From Pseudomonas saliphila (GTDB lineage Bacteria > Pseudomonadota > Gammaproteobacteria > Pseudomonadales > Pseudomonadaceae), in contig NZ_VTVA01000005.1 of NCBI RefSeq assembly GCF_008638345.1, positions 1 through 64,000 on the forward strand: a DNA stretch of 64,000 nucleotides, read 5' to 3'. The position numbers and the translations under genes are program-made. Shown piece by piece: positions 38,465-48,493 of the stretch. The notes beneath the pieces were generated by a model. That model made no database searches. It worked only from the letters and a program-made list of their open reading frames with translations, and was not told where the DNA came from. Numbering within the stretch: the stretch's first letter is position 1; every line of letters begins with the position of its first letter.

Positions 38465-39487
38465 TTACTCTCCCAGTACGATCGGCTCCATCTCCAGCAA
38501 GACCCCAAAGCGTTCCTGAATATCGGCCTGGATGCGGCTTGCCAGGGTCATGATGTGCTCTCCCCTTGCCTCGCCGTAATTGACCAATACCAGGGCTTGC
38601 TCCCGATGCACTCCAGCATCTCCGTCGCGATAACCTTTCCAGCCTGCCTGATCAATAAGCCAGCCGGCGGCCAGCTTGTAGCGCCCATCCGGCTGCACAA
38701 AGCTTGGCAGTCCAGGCCACTGATGCTGCAACTGCAGCGCCAATTCAGCGGAGACCAGCGGGTTCTTGAAGAAGCTACCGGCATTGGCCAGTTGCGCAGG
38801 GTCCGGCAGTTTGGAGCGGCGGATCTGGCAAACAAGCTCACTGATGACCCGGGCATCGACGCGCTGCAGACCGGTTGCCTGCCAGGCATTGGCCAGCGGG
38901 CCGTAATCCAGTTTCGGCTCGGTGACTGATGACAACCGCAAGCGGACCCGCAGAATCACGTACCGTCCCGCTTCCTGTTTGAACAGGCTGTCGCGATAGG
39001 CAAAGCGGCACTGGCCGGGGCTCAACTGGCATGTCGTCGCGGTGAGTCGGTCATACACCTCAACGCTTTCGAGAACATCCTTCAACTCTACGCCGTAGGC
39101 ACCGATATTCTGCACGGGGGCGGCACCAGCGGTGCCAGGGATCAATGACAGGTTCTCAAGGCCGGACAGACCCAGATCCAGAGTCCAGTTGACCAGAGCA
39201 TGCCAGTTCTCGCCTGCCTCCGCCTCGATGACGACGCTGTGACCGCTACGAGTGATCACCCGGCGCCCCCGGCTGCGCATCACTACTACCAGCCCCTGAA
39301 CCCGCCCGGCCAATACCAGATTGCTGCCGCCGCCAAGGAGTGTCACGGCCCAGGCATGCTGATCAGCGAGAGACAACGCTTCGGTTAACTCGCGGTCGTT
39401 CTCGACGAAGACCAGCCGTTCGACCTGTTCACTGATGCCTAAGGTATTGTGCGCGCGCAGGTCCGCATTTTCGATTAGCGCGAGCAC
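38465..39487 (-). CDS. murB: UDP-N-acetylenolpyruvoylglucosamine reductase
   Basis: 340 residues from a GTG at 39487. FAD domain with VTLLGGGSNLVLAGRVQGLVV and NLSLIPGTAGAAPVQNIGAYGVEL, catalytic Ser in NAGSFFKNP, and the C-terminal AGWLIDQAGWKGYRDGDAGVH. Completes UDP-MurNAc synthesis. The long form is the usual type in pseudomonads. Two bases separate it from the upstream ptpA stop. Confidence 0.95.
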   Translation of the reverse strand: MLALIENADLRAHNTLGISEQVERLVFVENDRELTEALSLADQHAWAVTLLGGGSNLVLAGRVQGLVVVMRSRGRRVITRSGHSVVIEAEAGENWHALVNWTLDLGLSGLENLSLIPGTAGAAPVQNIGAYGVELKDVLESVEVYDRLTATTCQLSPGQCRFAYRDSLFKQEAGRYVILRVRLRLSSVTEPKLDYGPLANAWQATGLQRVDARVISELVCQIRRSKLPDPAQLANAGSFFKNPLVSAELALQLQHQWPGLPSFVQPDGRYKLAAGWLIDQAGWKGYRDGDAGVHREQALVLVNYGEARGEHIMTLASRIQADIQERFGVLLEMEPIVLGE

Positions 39488-39489
39488 TG

Positions 39490-39972
39490 TCAGCTGACCA
39501 GAGGTGATTGCGGGTGCTCTCTGAGGCTTGCCAGCAACCCCTGCGACGCGCGCTCGAGCATGTCGAGCACGTCCTCGAAGCCCTGCTCGCCGCCATAGTA
39601 GGGATCCGGTATTTCCTCACCGTCATCCGGGGCATAACTCATGAACAGTCGGAGCTTCGCGGCGCAGTCAGCCGGTGCGCGACGCATCAGCTCCTGCAGG
39701 TTGTCATGGTCTGCAGCCAGGATCAGATCGAATTCGGCAAAATCACTGTCAGCGACTCTTCTGGCACTCAGCATGCTGATATCCACCCCTCGCCGCGACG
39801 CCGCAGTAATGGCACGCCGGTCTGGCGGCTTGCCAATGTGATAATCAGCGGTACCCGCGGAGTCCACCTTGATACTGCCGGCAAGCTCATCCGCCGCCAG
39901 CAATTTCTCGAACACGCCCTGGGCCGAAGGAGAACGACAGATGTTGCCCAGACAGACAAAGAGCACCCGCAT
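39490..39972 (-). CDS. Low-molecular-weight protein-tyrosine phosphatase
   Basis: 160 residues. P-loop CLGNICRSP with nucleophile Cys7 and Arg13, and the acid loop EEIPDPYYGG with the general-acid Asp. Dephosphorylates phosphotyrosine. Part of the string kdsB-ptpA-murB, with start overlapping the kdsB stop by one base. Confidence 0.93.
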   Translation of the reverse strand: MRVLFVCLGNICRSPSAQGVFEKLLAADELAGSIKVDSAGTADYHIGKPPDRRAITAASRRGVDISMLSARRVADSDFAEFDLILAADHDNLQELMRRAPADCAAKLRLFMSYAPDDGEEIPDPYYGGEQGFEDVLDMLERASQGLLASLREHPQSPLVS

Positions 39973-40730
39973 TACCGGGCCTCCAACACAGCGCGGACGC
40001 GATCCAGGTCAGCCGCTGTGTCCACACCGGCGGGTGGTATTTCACACGCCTGGGCAACATGGATCCGGCAACCGAACCAGAGCGCGCGCAGCTGCTCCAG
40101 GGCTTCCGCTGTTTCCAGAGGGCTCGGGGGCCAACGAACATAGTCGTGCAGGAAGCCGACTTTATAGGCATAGAGCCCGATGTGCCGCTGAAAAGGAACG
40201 CCATCCGGAAGGTACTGAGGTTTTTCGACGAACTGATCCCGACACCAGGGAATGGACGCTCGGCTGAAGTACAGCGCGAATCCGCGACTATCAGTCACCA
40301 CCTTGACCGCATTGGGATTGAACAACGTCTCGATATCCGCCAGGGGCTCAGACAGCGTCGCAATGCTCGCCTCGGGGTATTTGAGCAGATTCGCAGCCAC
40401 TTGATCGATCAATGCCGGGGGAATAAGCGGCTCATCGCCCTGCACATTGACCACACAGGCACTTTCGTCGAGACCCAGCTGGGTGACCACTTCCTGCAGA
40501 CGATCAGTGCCCGAGGGATGGTCGGCACGGGTCAGGATAACCTCGGCGCCGAAGCCGCGGCAGGCGTCGGCGATTCGCTGATCATCGGTCGCCACGGTCA
40601 CGCTTTCGGATCGGCTTTTATTGGCCTGGTTCCAGACGTGTTCGATCATCGGCTTGCCGGCAATGTTCTGCAGCGGTTTGCCCGGCAAGCGCGTGGATGC
40701 ATAGCGAGCCGGGATGATGACGTGGTACAT
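39972..40730 (-). CDS. kdsB: CMP-KDO synthetase
   Basis: 252 residues from the ATG at 40730. [28 protein letters not shown] is the nucleotide-binding N-terminus; further matches [12 protein letters not shown] and [13 protein letters not shown]. Activates KDO for lipopolysaccharide. One base downstream of the Trm112-like gene stop. Confidence 0.95.
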   Translation of the reverse strand: MYHVIIPARYASTRLPGKPLQNIAGKPMIEHVWNQANKSRSESVTVATDDQRIADACRGFGAEVILTRADHPSGTDRLQEVVTQLGLDESACVVNVQGDEPLIPPALIDQVAANLLKYPEASIATLSEPLADIETLFNPNAVKVVTDSRGFALYFSRASIPWCRDQFVEKPQYLPDGVPFQRHIGLYAYKVGFLHDYVRWPPSPLETAEALEQLRALWFGCRIHVAQACEIPPAGVDTAADLDRVRAVLEAR

Positions 40731-40731
40731 A

Positions 40732-40917
40732 TCAGCGATCCAGCCGTTCGTCGGCGTCGAGCGACCGCGCCTCACTTTCCAGCATCACGGGGATGCCGTC
40801 GCGAACGGGAAACGCCAGACCGTCGGCGCGGCACCAGAGCTCGGTTTTGTCCTTGTTCTGGACCAGCGGCCCTTTGCACAAGGGACAAGCGAGAATATCA
40901 AGCAGTTTGGGATCCAT
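40732..40917 (-). CDS. Trm112 family protein
   Basis: 61 residues from the ATG at 40917 (AGGAG seven bases upstream). [23 protein letters not shown] with zinc-type CPLC, then [20 protein letters not shown]. Small partner or activator protein usually encoded between lpxK and kdsB. Only three cysteines are present, so metal binding is not certain. Confidence 0.93.
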   Translation of the reverse strand: MDPKLLDILACPLCKGPLVQNKDKTELWCRADGLAFPVRDGIPVMLESEARSLDADERLDR

Positions 40918-40937
40918 GGTGCAACTCCTGGGAACAG

Positions 40938-41945
40938 TTAATGAGTGCTGCTTAGCCTGGCGTCCAACGCCTGAACGAAGGCATCGCTCAACTCGGCATC
41001 GACGGCCAGATACCACCAGCTGGCTTGCGCAAAGCTGATGCATTTGACCGCGTCTTTTTCCGTCATGATTATCGGCAGAGCTACATCCAGCCCGGCGAAA
41101 CTGTCGGCATTGTAATCGGCATGATCACCAAAGGCATACTCCCGCGGACTGAACGACAAACGCCTCAGGGTATCGAAGAAACGACCCGGGTTACCGATAC
41201 CGGCGACCGCGATGATCTCCTGGCCATGTGGCCAGTCATCGATACTGCAGCGTTCCCCGGACACCAGATTCACCAGCGCGGCTGGCCGCAGCTGCATAGC
41301 GAACCCATCAGAATGATCAGCCTCGGCGCCATTACGAATAACGAAATCGACGGTATCGAGCCGTTCGGCAGGTTCACGCAAGGGACCTTCTGGAAGGCAC
41401 CGCGCATTACCCAAGCCACGGGCAGCATCGATCAGCACCAGCTCAAGCGTGCGCCCCATCCGGTAATGCTGCAATCCATCATCACTGATGATCAGATCAA
41501 TGTCCCGTTGCGCCAGCAGTTGTCGGGCGGCACGGGAGCGGTCCGGGTCTATGACGACCGGCACATGGCAGCGTCGCGCTACTAGCAGAGGCTCGTCACC
41601 GACCTGTGCAGACGTGTCCGAGTCAGGATTGATCAGCCAGGGGAGTGCCGGCGGCGTCGCGCCATAGCCTCGACTGATCACACCGGGCCTGAGCCCTTGG
41701 CGCTGAAAGTGCTCGATCAGCCAGATCGTCATTGGCGTCTTGCCCGTGCCGCCCAGGGTAATATTGCCGACCACAATCAAGGGAACAGGCGGCTGCCAAC
41801 TGGCGGCGGGATCAGTCAGGTAGGTGCGTCGGCGGCGTACCGCCACCGCCCGGTACAGCAGGGACAGGGGTCGCAACAACTTCAGCCACGCGTGTCCTTC
41901 ATACCAGGCACGGAGCATGAATTGTTCGAGCGACAGCCGCTTCAC
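40938..41945 (-). CDS. lpxK: Tetraacyldisaccharide 4'-kinase
   Basis: 335 residues. N-terminal amphipathic part, Walker [24 protein letters not shown] and TEKDAVKC in the C-terminal half. Adds the 4' phosphate to lipid A at the inner membrane. ATGA overlap with exbD. Confidence 0.95.
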   Translation of the reverse strand: MKRLSLEQFMLRAWYEGHAWLKLLRPLSLLYRAVAVRRRRTYLTDPAASWQPPVPLIVVGNITLGGTGKTPMTIWLIEHFQRQGLRPGVISRGYGATPPALPWLINPDSDTSAQVGDEPLLVARRCHVPVVIDPDRSRAARQLLAQRDIDLIISDDGLQHYRMGRTLELVLIDAARGLGNARCLPEGPLREPAERLDTVDFVIRNGAEADHSDGFAMQLRPAALVNLVSGERCSIDDWPHGQEIIAVAGIGNPGRFFDTLRRLSFSPREYAFGDHADYNADSFAGLDVALPIIMTEKDAVKCISFAQASWWYLAVDAELSDAFVQALDARLSSTH

Positions 41946-42373
41946 TGGCCGGCGCCCGCCTCCAACTCGCTGGTGGTCAGTCGCAGACGGCTGAAGCCGA
42001 GCTGGCCTGCCGCGTCCATGACGGTGATCACCGACTGATGGGAGGCTTGGCCATCGGCAGTGATTACCACCGGCAAGCTGGTGTCGCCACCCGACTCACG
42101 CTGTAGTGCACTTTTGATGGTATCCAGTCCCGGTGCCAGCAACGCCTTGTCATTGATCGCCACTTCCCCCGCAGCTGAAATAGTCAGTTCAATCTGCTGG
42201 TTGCGACTTTCCACGGGATTGCCTGAAGCGGCTTCAGGCAGGTCGAGTTCCAGCTGAGTTTCGCGGGTAAAGGTCGTCGAGACCATGAAGAAAATCAGCA
42301 GCAGGAACACCACATCAATCAACGGAGTCAGGTTAACGCTGATCTCCTCGGGTCGTGTACGCCGGAAATTCAC
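41942..42373 (-). CDS. ExbD/TolR family proton-channel subunit
   Basis: 143 residues. One N-terminal membrane helix carrying the conserved Asp in [19 protein letters not shown], then a periplasmic domain. Works with the ExbB-like protein encoded just upstream to energise outer-membrane transport. Located between lpxK and exbB, as in related genomes; a TonB gene is not present here. Confidence 0.93.
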   Translation of the reverse strand: MNFRRTRPEEISVNLTPLIDVVFLLLIFFMVSTTFTRETQLELDLPEAASGNPVESRNQQIELTISAAGEVAINDKALLAPGLDTIKSALQRESGGDTSLPVVITADGQASHQSVITVMDAAGQLGFSRLRLTTSELEAGAGQ

Positions 42374-42375
42374 GG

Positions 42376-43050
42376 TCAGGCTCCCTTGCGGACGCTGCCG
42401 GGGCGCAACGCGATGCCATCCTGAGCGGGTACAGACGCATCCACATCACGATTGCCCTGAATCACTTCGACCAGCTTGGTGGCTTCCTGCTCCATGGCGA
42501 TCACCAGCTCATCGATGCGGCGCATCAGAAAGCGGTGAAAGAACAGCGCCGGAATCGCGACGGTAAGACCCGCTGCGGTGGTCATCAGCGCCTTGGAGAT
42601 GCCGCCAGCAAGGACGCCGGTATTGCCGGTACCCTGAGCCATGATTGCGCTGAACACATCGATCATACCGACCACCGTGCCAAGCAGGCCAAGCAGCGGC
42701 GTAATGGCTGCGATGGTGCCAAGGGTGCTCAGATACCGTTCCATCTCATGGATGACCTTACCGGCCGCTTCCTGAATGCTTTCCTTCATGATTTCGCGGC
42801 CATGGCGGGAGTTCGCCAGACCCGCGGCAAGAACCTCGCCCAGGGGTGAGTCGGCACGGAGTGTTTTCAGCTTTACCGCATCCAGCTTGCCTTCCTTGAC
42901 CCAACGCCACACTTGCCCAAGCAGACTTGGCGGTGCGACCTTGCTGATACGCAGCGTCCACAGCCTCTCTATTACAATGGCGACGGCGATTACCGATGAC
43001 ACCAGGATTGGCAACATTAGCCAACCACCCGCACTGATCAATTCCCACAC
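42376..43050 (-). CDS. ExbB/TolQ/MotA family proton-channel subunit
   Basis: About 224 residues from a GTG at 43050 with AGAGG eight bases upstream. Three membrane helices (about 10-28, a pair near 110-135 and 155-180 with the signature GTVVGMIDVF), flanked by a basic cytoplasmic loop. Partner of the ExbD-like protein two bases downstream. Confidence 0.93.
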   Translation of the reverse strand: MWELISAGGWLMLPILVSSVIAVAIVIERLWTLRISKVAPPSLLGQVWRWVKEGKLDAVKLKTLRADSPLGEVLAAGLANSRHGREIMKESIQEAAGKVIHEMERYLSTLGTIAAITPLLGLLGTVVGMIDVFSAIMAQGTGNTGVLAGGISKALMTTAAGLTVAIPALFFHRFLMRRIDELVIAMEQEATKLVEVIQGNRDVDASVPAQDGIALRPGSVRKGA

Positions 43051-43131
43051 AAGCGATCCCTCTCCCAAATGGTTGAATACTCTAGCACAGGCCACGTAGA
43101 CCGCGGCCCCGGCGCGATATCGAGCGCCGTT

Positions 43132-45384
43132 CTACTCGTGCCAGAAGCGCCTCGCATACTCGCGCCAGCTCCATAGTTGTGTGTTCTGCCCTTGTCCATT
43201 CAGGGCGAACCGCACAGCTCCAGACGTGGCAGTATAAACAGGTTCGGCGCCGAGTTCGCGGTAGCGTTGCACAACCGTCTGATGCGGGTGTCCGAACCGG
43301 TTGTTATGGCCCGCGCTGAACACTACCCAGCGGGGGGCAACTGCGCGGATAAAGGCATAGGACGAGGAGCTATGGCTGCCGTGGTGTGGCGCAAGGAGCA
43401 GGGTTGCCTGCACATCCTGTCCCAACAATTCGTATTCTCCGGCCATGCCCAGGTCGCCAGTGAGCAACAGGCTCGACTCGCCCGCCGATACCTTCAGCAC
43501 ACAGGATCGATCATTGGAATCAGCGGGCGCGTCTGCGGCAAAAAGAACCTCGAAATGCACGCCGTCCCATTGCCAGCCATCACCTGCATGGCACTGTTCT
43601 GCAGCCAGCACGGCTTCCTGTCGCTCCTGTTCCCCCGACAGGATTCTACGCACCGGCATCAGACGCTGGATAGCCGACGCGCCACCGGCATGGTCGTTGT
43701 CTGCGTGACTGAGCAGCATGGTATCCAGCTCCCTGACGCCGAATGACACCAGCGCCGGATGAACCACCGCCTCGCCCAGATCGAACCCACTGCTCAGCCG
43801 CGCCCCGGCATCATAGAGCAGTGCTTGCGTGCGGGTTTGAATCAGCACCGAAGCCCCCTGCCCCACATCCAGCACAGTCACCCACACATCTCCCTGCTGC
43901 GGACGTTCGCGTGCCGGCATTATTAGAACCACAAGACAGAAAACCGCCGGCACGAAGAGCAGCCGGCTCAGAGGGCTGAGCAAAGCAAGCGTACCGAGTG
44001 CGCCCAGCAGCCACCCCAGCCAGCCGGGAAAGGCCATTCTCAGCGGCGCCTGTAGAGCCGCTATCAGCGCCAAGCCGTCAAACAAAGCATTCAGCGCACG
44101 CGCTGCGGCCCATAACAACCACGGCCAGCCGAACACCAGCTCGATCACCGCCCCGAGCAGTGCAACCGGCACCACAACCAGACTGACCCAGGGAATCGCC
44201 AGGGTATTGACCAGCGGTGCCGATAGGCTGGCGGGCATACCCCAGAGCAGAAGCCAGGGCCATAGCCCGACGTAGATCACCCATTGCGCTTTCCCCCAGC
44301 GCAGCCAGATACCCCGCACAGCAAGCCTGCCGCTCATGCCAAAGATGAGCAGGCCCACTGCCATGAAGGACAGCCAGAACCCAGCCTGGAGCGGAGCAGC
44401 CGGGGAAACAATGACGACGGCGCACAAGGCAGCCAACCAGGTTACCCAGAGACCCGGTTGCCGGTACAGCAGGCGGGCAATCAGCACCAGCAGGATCATC
44501 AGCAGCGCGCGCTGGGTTGGGACTGCAAAGCCTGCCAGCGCGGCATAGCCGGATGCGAGCAATACCGCCAGCGGTGCGGCGAACCAGAATCGTGGCCAGC
44601 GCGCTGGAAACAGTCGTAACCGGGCAAGCACCGCCATGATCAGAAAAGCCATCGATGCCAGCATGCCGACGTGTAAACCCGAGATCACCATCAGGTGGCT
44701 GGTGCCCGTCGCCTGCATGATGGTCCAGTCGGCGGCGCTCAAGACACTGCGATCACCCACTATCAACGCCAGCAACCGCTGCTCGCCCGGACGGCTTTCG
44801 AGCGCGGTACCAAGTCGGCTTTTGATCAAGCTGCGCAAACCAGCCAACCTGACGGGCGGCTGCTCTATCAATCTGCCGGCACGAATGCTCGCCAGCGCAC
44901 CGACCCCCTGTGCATACAACCAGGCTTCATAATCGAATCCACCCGGGTTGGACATTCCTCGGGGGCGTCGCAGGCTGGCTTCGAATTGCCAAAGCTGATT
45001 GTTCGCCACCGGCTCACCTGCGTACCAATGCGCGCGAATCAGCGGTAACGCCTCGCCAGTACCCACCACCCGGGCCTCGGTTACTTCAAAACGCCAGCCG
45101 GTAACGGTCGGCTCCGGCAGCCCTCTGATGCGCCCTTCAATTGATATGATCTGGCCGTCCAGCGCGGGTACGAGACGCTGCTCCAGCGCCTGGTGGTGAG
45201 AGTAACTGGCCCATATGACGCCCGCCAGACATGCCGCCATAACCCGGCCGTACGGACGCGACCATGCGGCTCCCAGCATGAACAGCAACGCGAGCACCAG
45301 CGACCATGCGGGCAACAGGCCTGGCAAGGCCAAGGGCGTGACAAGCCCTACAAATAAAGCAAAAAGCGTGGCTGACAACGCCAT
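43132..45384 (-). CDS. comEC: ComEC/Rec2 DNA-uptake channel
   Basis: 750 residues. DUF4131 and competence membrane domains with about ten helices (roughly 1-500), then a metallo-beta-lactamase-like domain with VLDVGQGASVLIQT, LLSHADNDHAGGAS (HxDxDH), LLTGDL and LAPHHGSHSSSS. Transports single-stranded DNA into the cytoplasm. Full length by family standards. Divergent from DUF2062. Confidence 0.93.
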   Translation of the reverse strand: MALSATLFALFVGLVTPLALPGLLPAWSLVLALLFMLGAAWSRPYGRVMAACLAGVIWASYSHHQALEQRLVPALDGQIISIEGRIRGLPEPTVTGWRFEVTEARVVGTGEALPLIRAHWYAGEPVANNQLWQFEASLRRPRGMSNPGGFDYEAWLYAQGVGALASIRAGRLIEQPPVRLAGLRSLIKSRLGTALESRPGEQRLLALIVGDRSVLSAADWTIMQATGTSHLMVISGLHVGMLASMAFLIMAVLARLRLFPARWPRFWFAAPLAVLLASGYAALAGFAVPTQRALLMILLVLIARLLYRQPGLWVTWLAALCAVVIVSPAAPLQAGFWLSFMAVGLLIFGMSGRLAVRGIWLRWGKAQWVIYVGLWPWLLLWGMPASLSAPLVNTLAIPWVSLVVVPVALLGAVIELVFGWPWLLWAAARALNALFDGLALIAALQAPLRMAFPGWLGWLLGALGTLALLSPLSRLLFVPAVFCLVVLIMPARERPQQGDVWVTVLDVGQGASVLIQTRTQALLYDAGARLSSGFDLGEAVVHPALVSFGVRELDTMLLSHADNDHAGGASAIQRLMPVRRILSGEQERQEAVLAAEQCHAGDGWQWDGVHFEVLFAADAPADSNDRSCVLKVSAGESSLLLTGDLGMAGEYELLGQDVQATLLLAPHHGSHSSSSYAFIRAVAPRWVVFSAGHNNRFGHPHQTVVQRYRELGAEPVYTATSGAVRFALNGQGQNTQLWSWREYARRFWHE

Positions 45385-45482
45385 GGTGGAAACATCCTGT
45401 TCACCTGAACTGCCGCCAGCCGGTAGTTTGACCGTGACATTCCATGCATAATTGATTCACTTCCAGCAGCTGGCTAGTCGCA

Positions 45483-46007
45483 ATGCCCCGCCGCCTTCTC
45501 AAGCGCTACATGCCAAGTCCTGAACGCATCAAGCAGAGCAAGTCCCTTCGCTTCATGGGCACTCTTTTGCACGATCCGAATCTCTGGCATCTCAATCGCC
45601 ACAGCGTGGCGCGGGCAATGGCGATTGGGCTGTTTGTAGCGATGTTACCCATCCCCATGCAGATGCTGTTGTCGGCCTCCATCGCGCTACCCGCACGAGC
45701 CAACCTTCCGGTATCGATTGGCCTGGTCTGGTTAACCAACCCGGTGACCATGCCGCCGATATTCTTCGTTCAGTACAAGGTGGGAACGATGCTTCTGGGC
45801 ACACCGGAACGCACCATGCCCATGGAACTATCCTTTGCCTGGCTTAGTTCCGAATTCCATCATATCTGGCAACCGCTGCTGCTCGGATCGGTGTTGTTTG
45901 GCATCCTGCTGGCCCTGCTTGGCTACGGCGCCACCATGTTGTATTGGCGAGTGTGGGTCTCGCGCAACTGGCAGCAGCGCAAACTGCGACGTCGTAGCCA
46001 TAGCTGA
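45483..46007 (+). CDS. DUF2062 membrane protein
   Basis: 174 residues. Two or three hydrophobic helices (LVAMLPIPMQMLLSASIAL region, near 80-100 and 130-155). The motif LWHLNRHSVARAMAIGLFVAMLPIPMQ fits DUF2062. In P. aeruginosa the homologue lies between comEC and the lol genes. Function unknown. Confidence 0.85.
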   Translation: MPRRLLKRYMPSPERIKQSKSLRFMGTLLHDPNLWHLNRHSVARAMAIGLFVAMLPIPMQMLLSASIALPARANLPVSIGLVWLTNPVTMPPIFFVQYKVGTMLLGTPERTMPMELSFAWLSSEFHHIWQPLLLGSVLFGILLALLGYGATMLYWRVWVSRNWQQRKLRRRSHS

Positions 46008-46030
46008 GTGCCCGCGGCGCCCCGGCAGCC

Positions 46031-46522
46031 CTATCGTTCGGGCACGGGCAAGATCAACGACTCCTTTACCTCTTCCATCACGATGTAACTTTTGGAGTCT
46101 CGGACGTTAGGCAGCTTCAACAGGATATCGCCCAGCAATTTGCGGTAGGACGTCATCTCGTTGATGCGTGCCTTGATCAGGTAATCAAAATCCCCTGATA
46201 CCAGATGGCATTCGAGGACATGCGGCAAGGTGAGCACCGACCGGCGAAACTCCTCGAAAATATCCGCCGACTTGTAGGACAGATTGATCTCGACAAACAC
46301 CAGCAACCCGGCTTCCAGATGCTCCGGGTTCAACCTTGCCGAGTACCCCATGATTACCCCTTCGCGCTCCAGTCGGCGCACACGCTCAGTACAGGGGGTG
46401 GTCGAAAGACCAATACGCTCACCGAGTTCGGTAAATGCCAGCCGCCCCTCTGCCTGCAGCTCACGAAGAATCTGCCGGTCTATTCGATCTAGCTCTCGTT
46501 GCGTCTTGTATTTGGCTCTCAT
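46031..46522 (-). CDS. dadR: Lrp/AsnC family regulator, probable DadR
   Basis: 163 residues. Helix-turn-helix LAFTELGERIGLSTTPCTERVRRLEREG (about 22-50), then the RAM/AsnC effector domain with GDFDYLIKARI. It is divergent from dadA; in pseudomonads an Lrp-type DadR switches on dadA in response to alanine. Name follows this context. Confidence 0.85.
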   Translation of the reverse strand: MRAKYKTQRELDRIDRQILRELQAEGRLAFTELGERIGLSTTPCTERVRRLEREGVIMGYSARLNPEHLEAGLLVFVEINLSYKSADIFEEFRRSVLTLPHVLECHLVSGDFDYLIKARINEMTSYRKLLGDILLKLPNVRDSKSYIVMEEVKESLILPVPER

Positions 46523-46666
46523 GGTTATATGCACTAGACCTTTGGCTAATTGAACGTCGATTTACCCTGAATATAACCGTTTATTCAGTGAATTCCACCA
46601 TTCGACCTTTCCTATAATCCGGTGAAAGCAACGTGCCCTGAGCGGGCAATGACATTGGAGAAGCAC

Positions 46667-47965
46667 ATGCGCGTTCTAATCCTCGGTAGCGGCGTAGTGG
46701 GTACCACCAGCGCCTACTACCTGGCCCGGGAAGGATTTGAGGTTACGGTAGTCGACCGTCAGCCCGCAGTGGCAATGGAAACCAGTCACGCCAACGCGGG
46801 TCAGATCTCACCCGGTTACGCCTCACCCTGGGCCGCGCCGGGCGTTCCGCTGAAAGCTATCAAATGGATGCTGCAGCAACACGCGCCGCTTGCTATCAAG
46901 CCGACGGGTGATATCAATCAGTATCTGTTCATGGCCCGCATGCTGCGCAACTGCACCGCCGCGCGGTATGCGGTGAACAAGGAACGCATGGTGCGCTTGT
47001 CAGAGTTCAGCCGCGACTGTCTGGACGAGTTGCGCGCAGAGACAGGAATTGAGTATGAAGGCCGGCAGCGCGGTACCACTCAGCTGTTCCGCAGCCAGTC
47101 TCAACTTGAAGGGGCGGCCAAGGATATCGCGGTGCTCGAGCGGCTGTGCGTGCCATACGAACTGCTCGATCGCGACGGCGTGTGCCGGGCCGAACCGGCG
47201 CTGGCAAAGGTAAAGCACAAACTGACCGGCGGCTTGCGCTTACCCAACGATCAGACGGGTGACTGCCAGATGTTTACCACTCGCTTAGCCGAGCTGGCAG
47301 TGCAGGCGGGCGTTGAGTTCCGCTTTAATCAGAACATCGAACGCCTGGAATACAGCGGGGATCGCCTCAGTGGCGTGGTGATCGATGGCCAACTGGAGAC
47401 CGCCGACTATTACGTGGTCGCGCTCGGCAGTTTCAGTCCGCAGATGCTCGCTCCGCTAGGCATCACGGCCCCCATGTATCCACTCAAGGGGTATTCGATC
47501 ACCGTCCCGATTACCAACTCGGACATGGCGCCGGTATCCACCATGCTGGACGAAACCTACAAGGTGGCGATTACTCGGCTGAACGACCGGATCCGGGTGG
47601 GCGGCATGGCCGAACTCCGCGGTTATGACCTGAACATCGATGCACGCCGTGGGGAAACACTGAAAATGATCGTCAAGGATCTGTTCCCTGAAGGCGGCAA
47701 CCTGGCAGATACCGAACTCTGGACCGGCCTGCGTCCAGCGACACCGGACGGCACGCCAATTATTGGTGCAACCCGTTACCGCAATCTGTTCCTGAATACC
47801 GGTCACGGCACCCTTGGCTGGACCATGTCCTGCGGCTCCGCTCGCTTGTTGGCGGACCAGCTGGCCAATAAAACATCCCGGATCAGCATCGAGGGTCTGG
47901 ATATCTCCCGCTACACAAACACTAAAGAGGCCAGAAAATATGCACATCCAGCGACAGCACACTGA
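46667..47965 (+). CDS. dadA: D-amino-acid dehydrogenase small subunit
   Basis: 432 residues from the ATG at 46667 (GGAG six bases upstream). FAD site [22 protein letters not shown] at the N-terminus, then [19 protein letters not shown] and the C-terminal [20 protein letters not shown]. Oxidises D-alanine and other D-amino acids to 2-oxo acids and passes electrons to the respiratory chain. TATAAT at 46613-46618 is a probable -10. Its last 26 bp overlap the RidA-family gene. Confidence 0.95.
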   Translation: MRVLILGSGVVGTTSAYYLAREGFEVTVVDRQPAVAMETSHANAGQISPGYASPWAAPGVPLKAIKWMLQQHAPLAIKPTGDINQYLFMARMLRNCTAARYAVNKERMVRLSEFSRDCLDELRAETGIEYEGRQRGTTQLFRSQSQLEGAAKDIAVLERLCVPYELLDRDGVCRAEPALAKVKHKLTGGLRLPNDQTGDCQMFTTRLAELAVQAGVEFRFNQNIERLEYSGDRLSGVVIDGQLETADYYVVALGSFSPQMLAPLGITAPMYPLKGYSITVPITNSDMAPVSTMLDETYKVAITRLNDRIRVGGMAELRGYDLNIDARRGETLKMIVKDLFPEGGNLADTELWTGLRPATPDGTPIIGATRYRNLFLNTGHGTLGWTMSCGSARLLADQLANKTSRISIEGLDISRYTNTKEARKYAHPATAH

Positions 47966-48296
47966 TAAGCGCATGAGTCAGATTGTCATTCATCAGGGCA
48001 CCGTTTACTTGTCCGGGCAGGTCGCTGACAATGTCAACGCTGATGTCGAGCAGCAGACTCGCGATACTCTGAAGGAGATCGAGAAGCTGCTTGTCGAAGC
48101 AGGCACCGATACGCGACACCTCCTCTCGGTGACCATATACCTCAAGGATATTATGCGGGATTTTGCAGGCATGAATACCGCCTGGGATCAGTGGCTGCCT
48201 GAAGGGATCGCACCTGCCAGAGCAACCGTCGAAGCAAAACTCTGCGACCCGGACATTCTTGTCGAGATGTCTGTTATTGCTGCTCTGCCCGCGTAA
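47940..48296 (+). CDS. RidA/YjgF family reactive-intermediate deaminase
   Basis: 118 residues from the ATG at 47940 (GAGG upstream). Core [24 protein letters not shown] and the conserved Arg in [10 protein letters not shown]. RidA proteins hydrolyse enamines and imines made by amino-acid enzymes; cotranscription with dadA implies it cleans up imino products of D-amino-acid oxidation. Confidence 0.93.
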   Translation: MHIQRQHTDKRMSQIVIHQGTVYLSGQVADNVNADVEQQTRDTLKEIEKLLVEAGTDTRHLLSVTIYLKDIMRDFAGMNTAWDQWLPEGIAPARATVEAKLCDPDILVEMSVIAALPA

Positions 48297-48493
48297 TGTA
48301 TCGACTTTTTGGCCAACCGTTAAGCACTGGCCACTGAGCCCTGCATCGCTGTTGAAAGCTACGGCCTCAACATGCATGGAGGCAGTGAGCGGTTCTGGAA
48401 CAATCAATCGAACCTGAGTTCGCCCGTCATATCAACCACGGGCGCGGGCACCAATCGCGTCCGGGTTCATAATTCAAATAAGAGAAACATGAG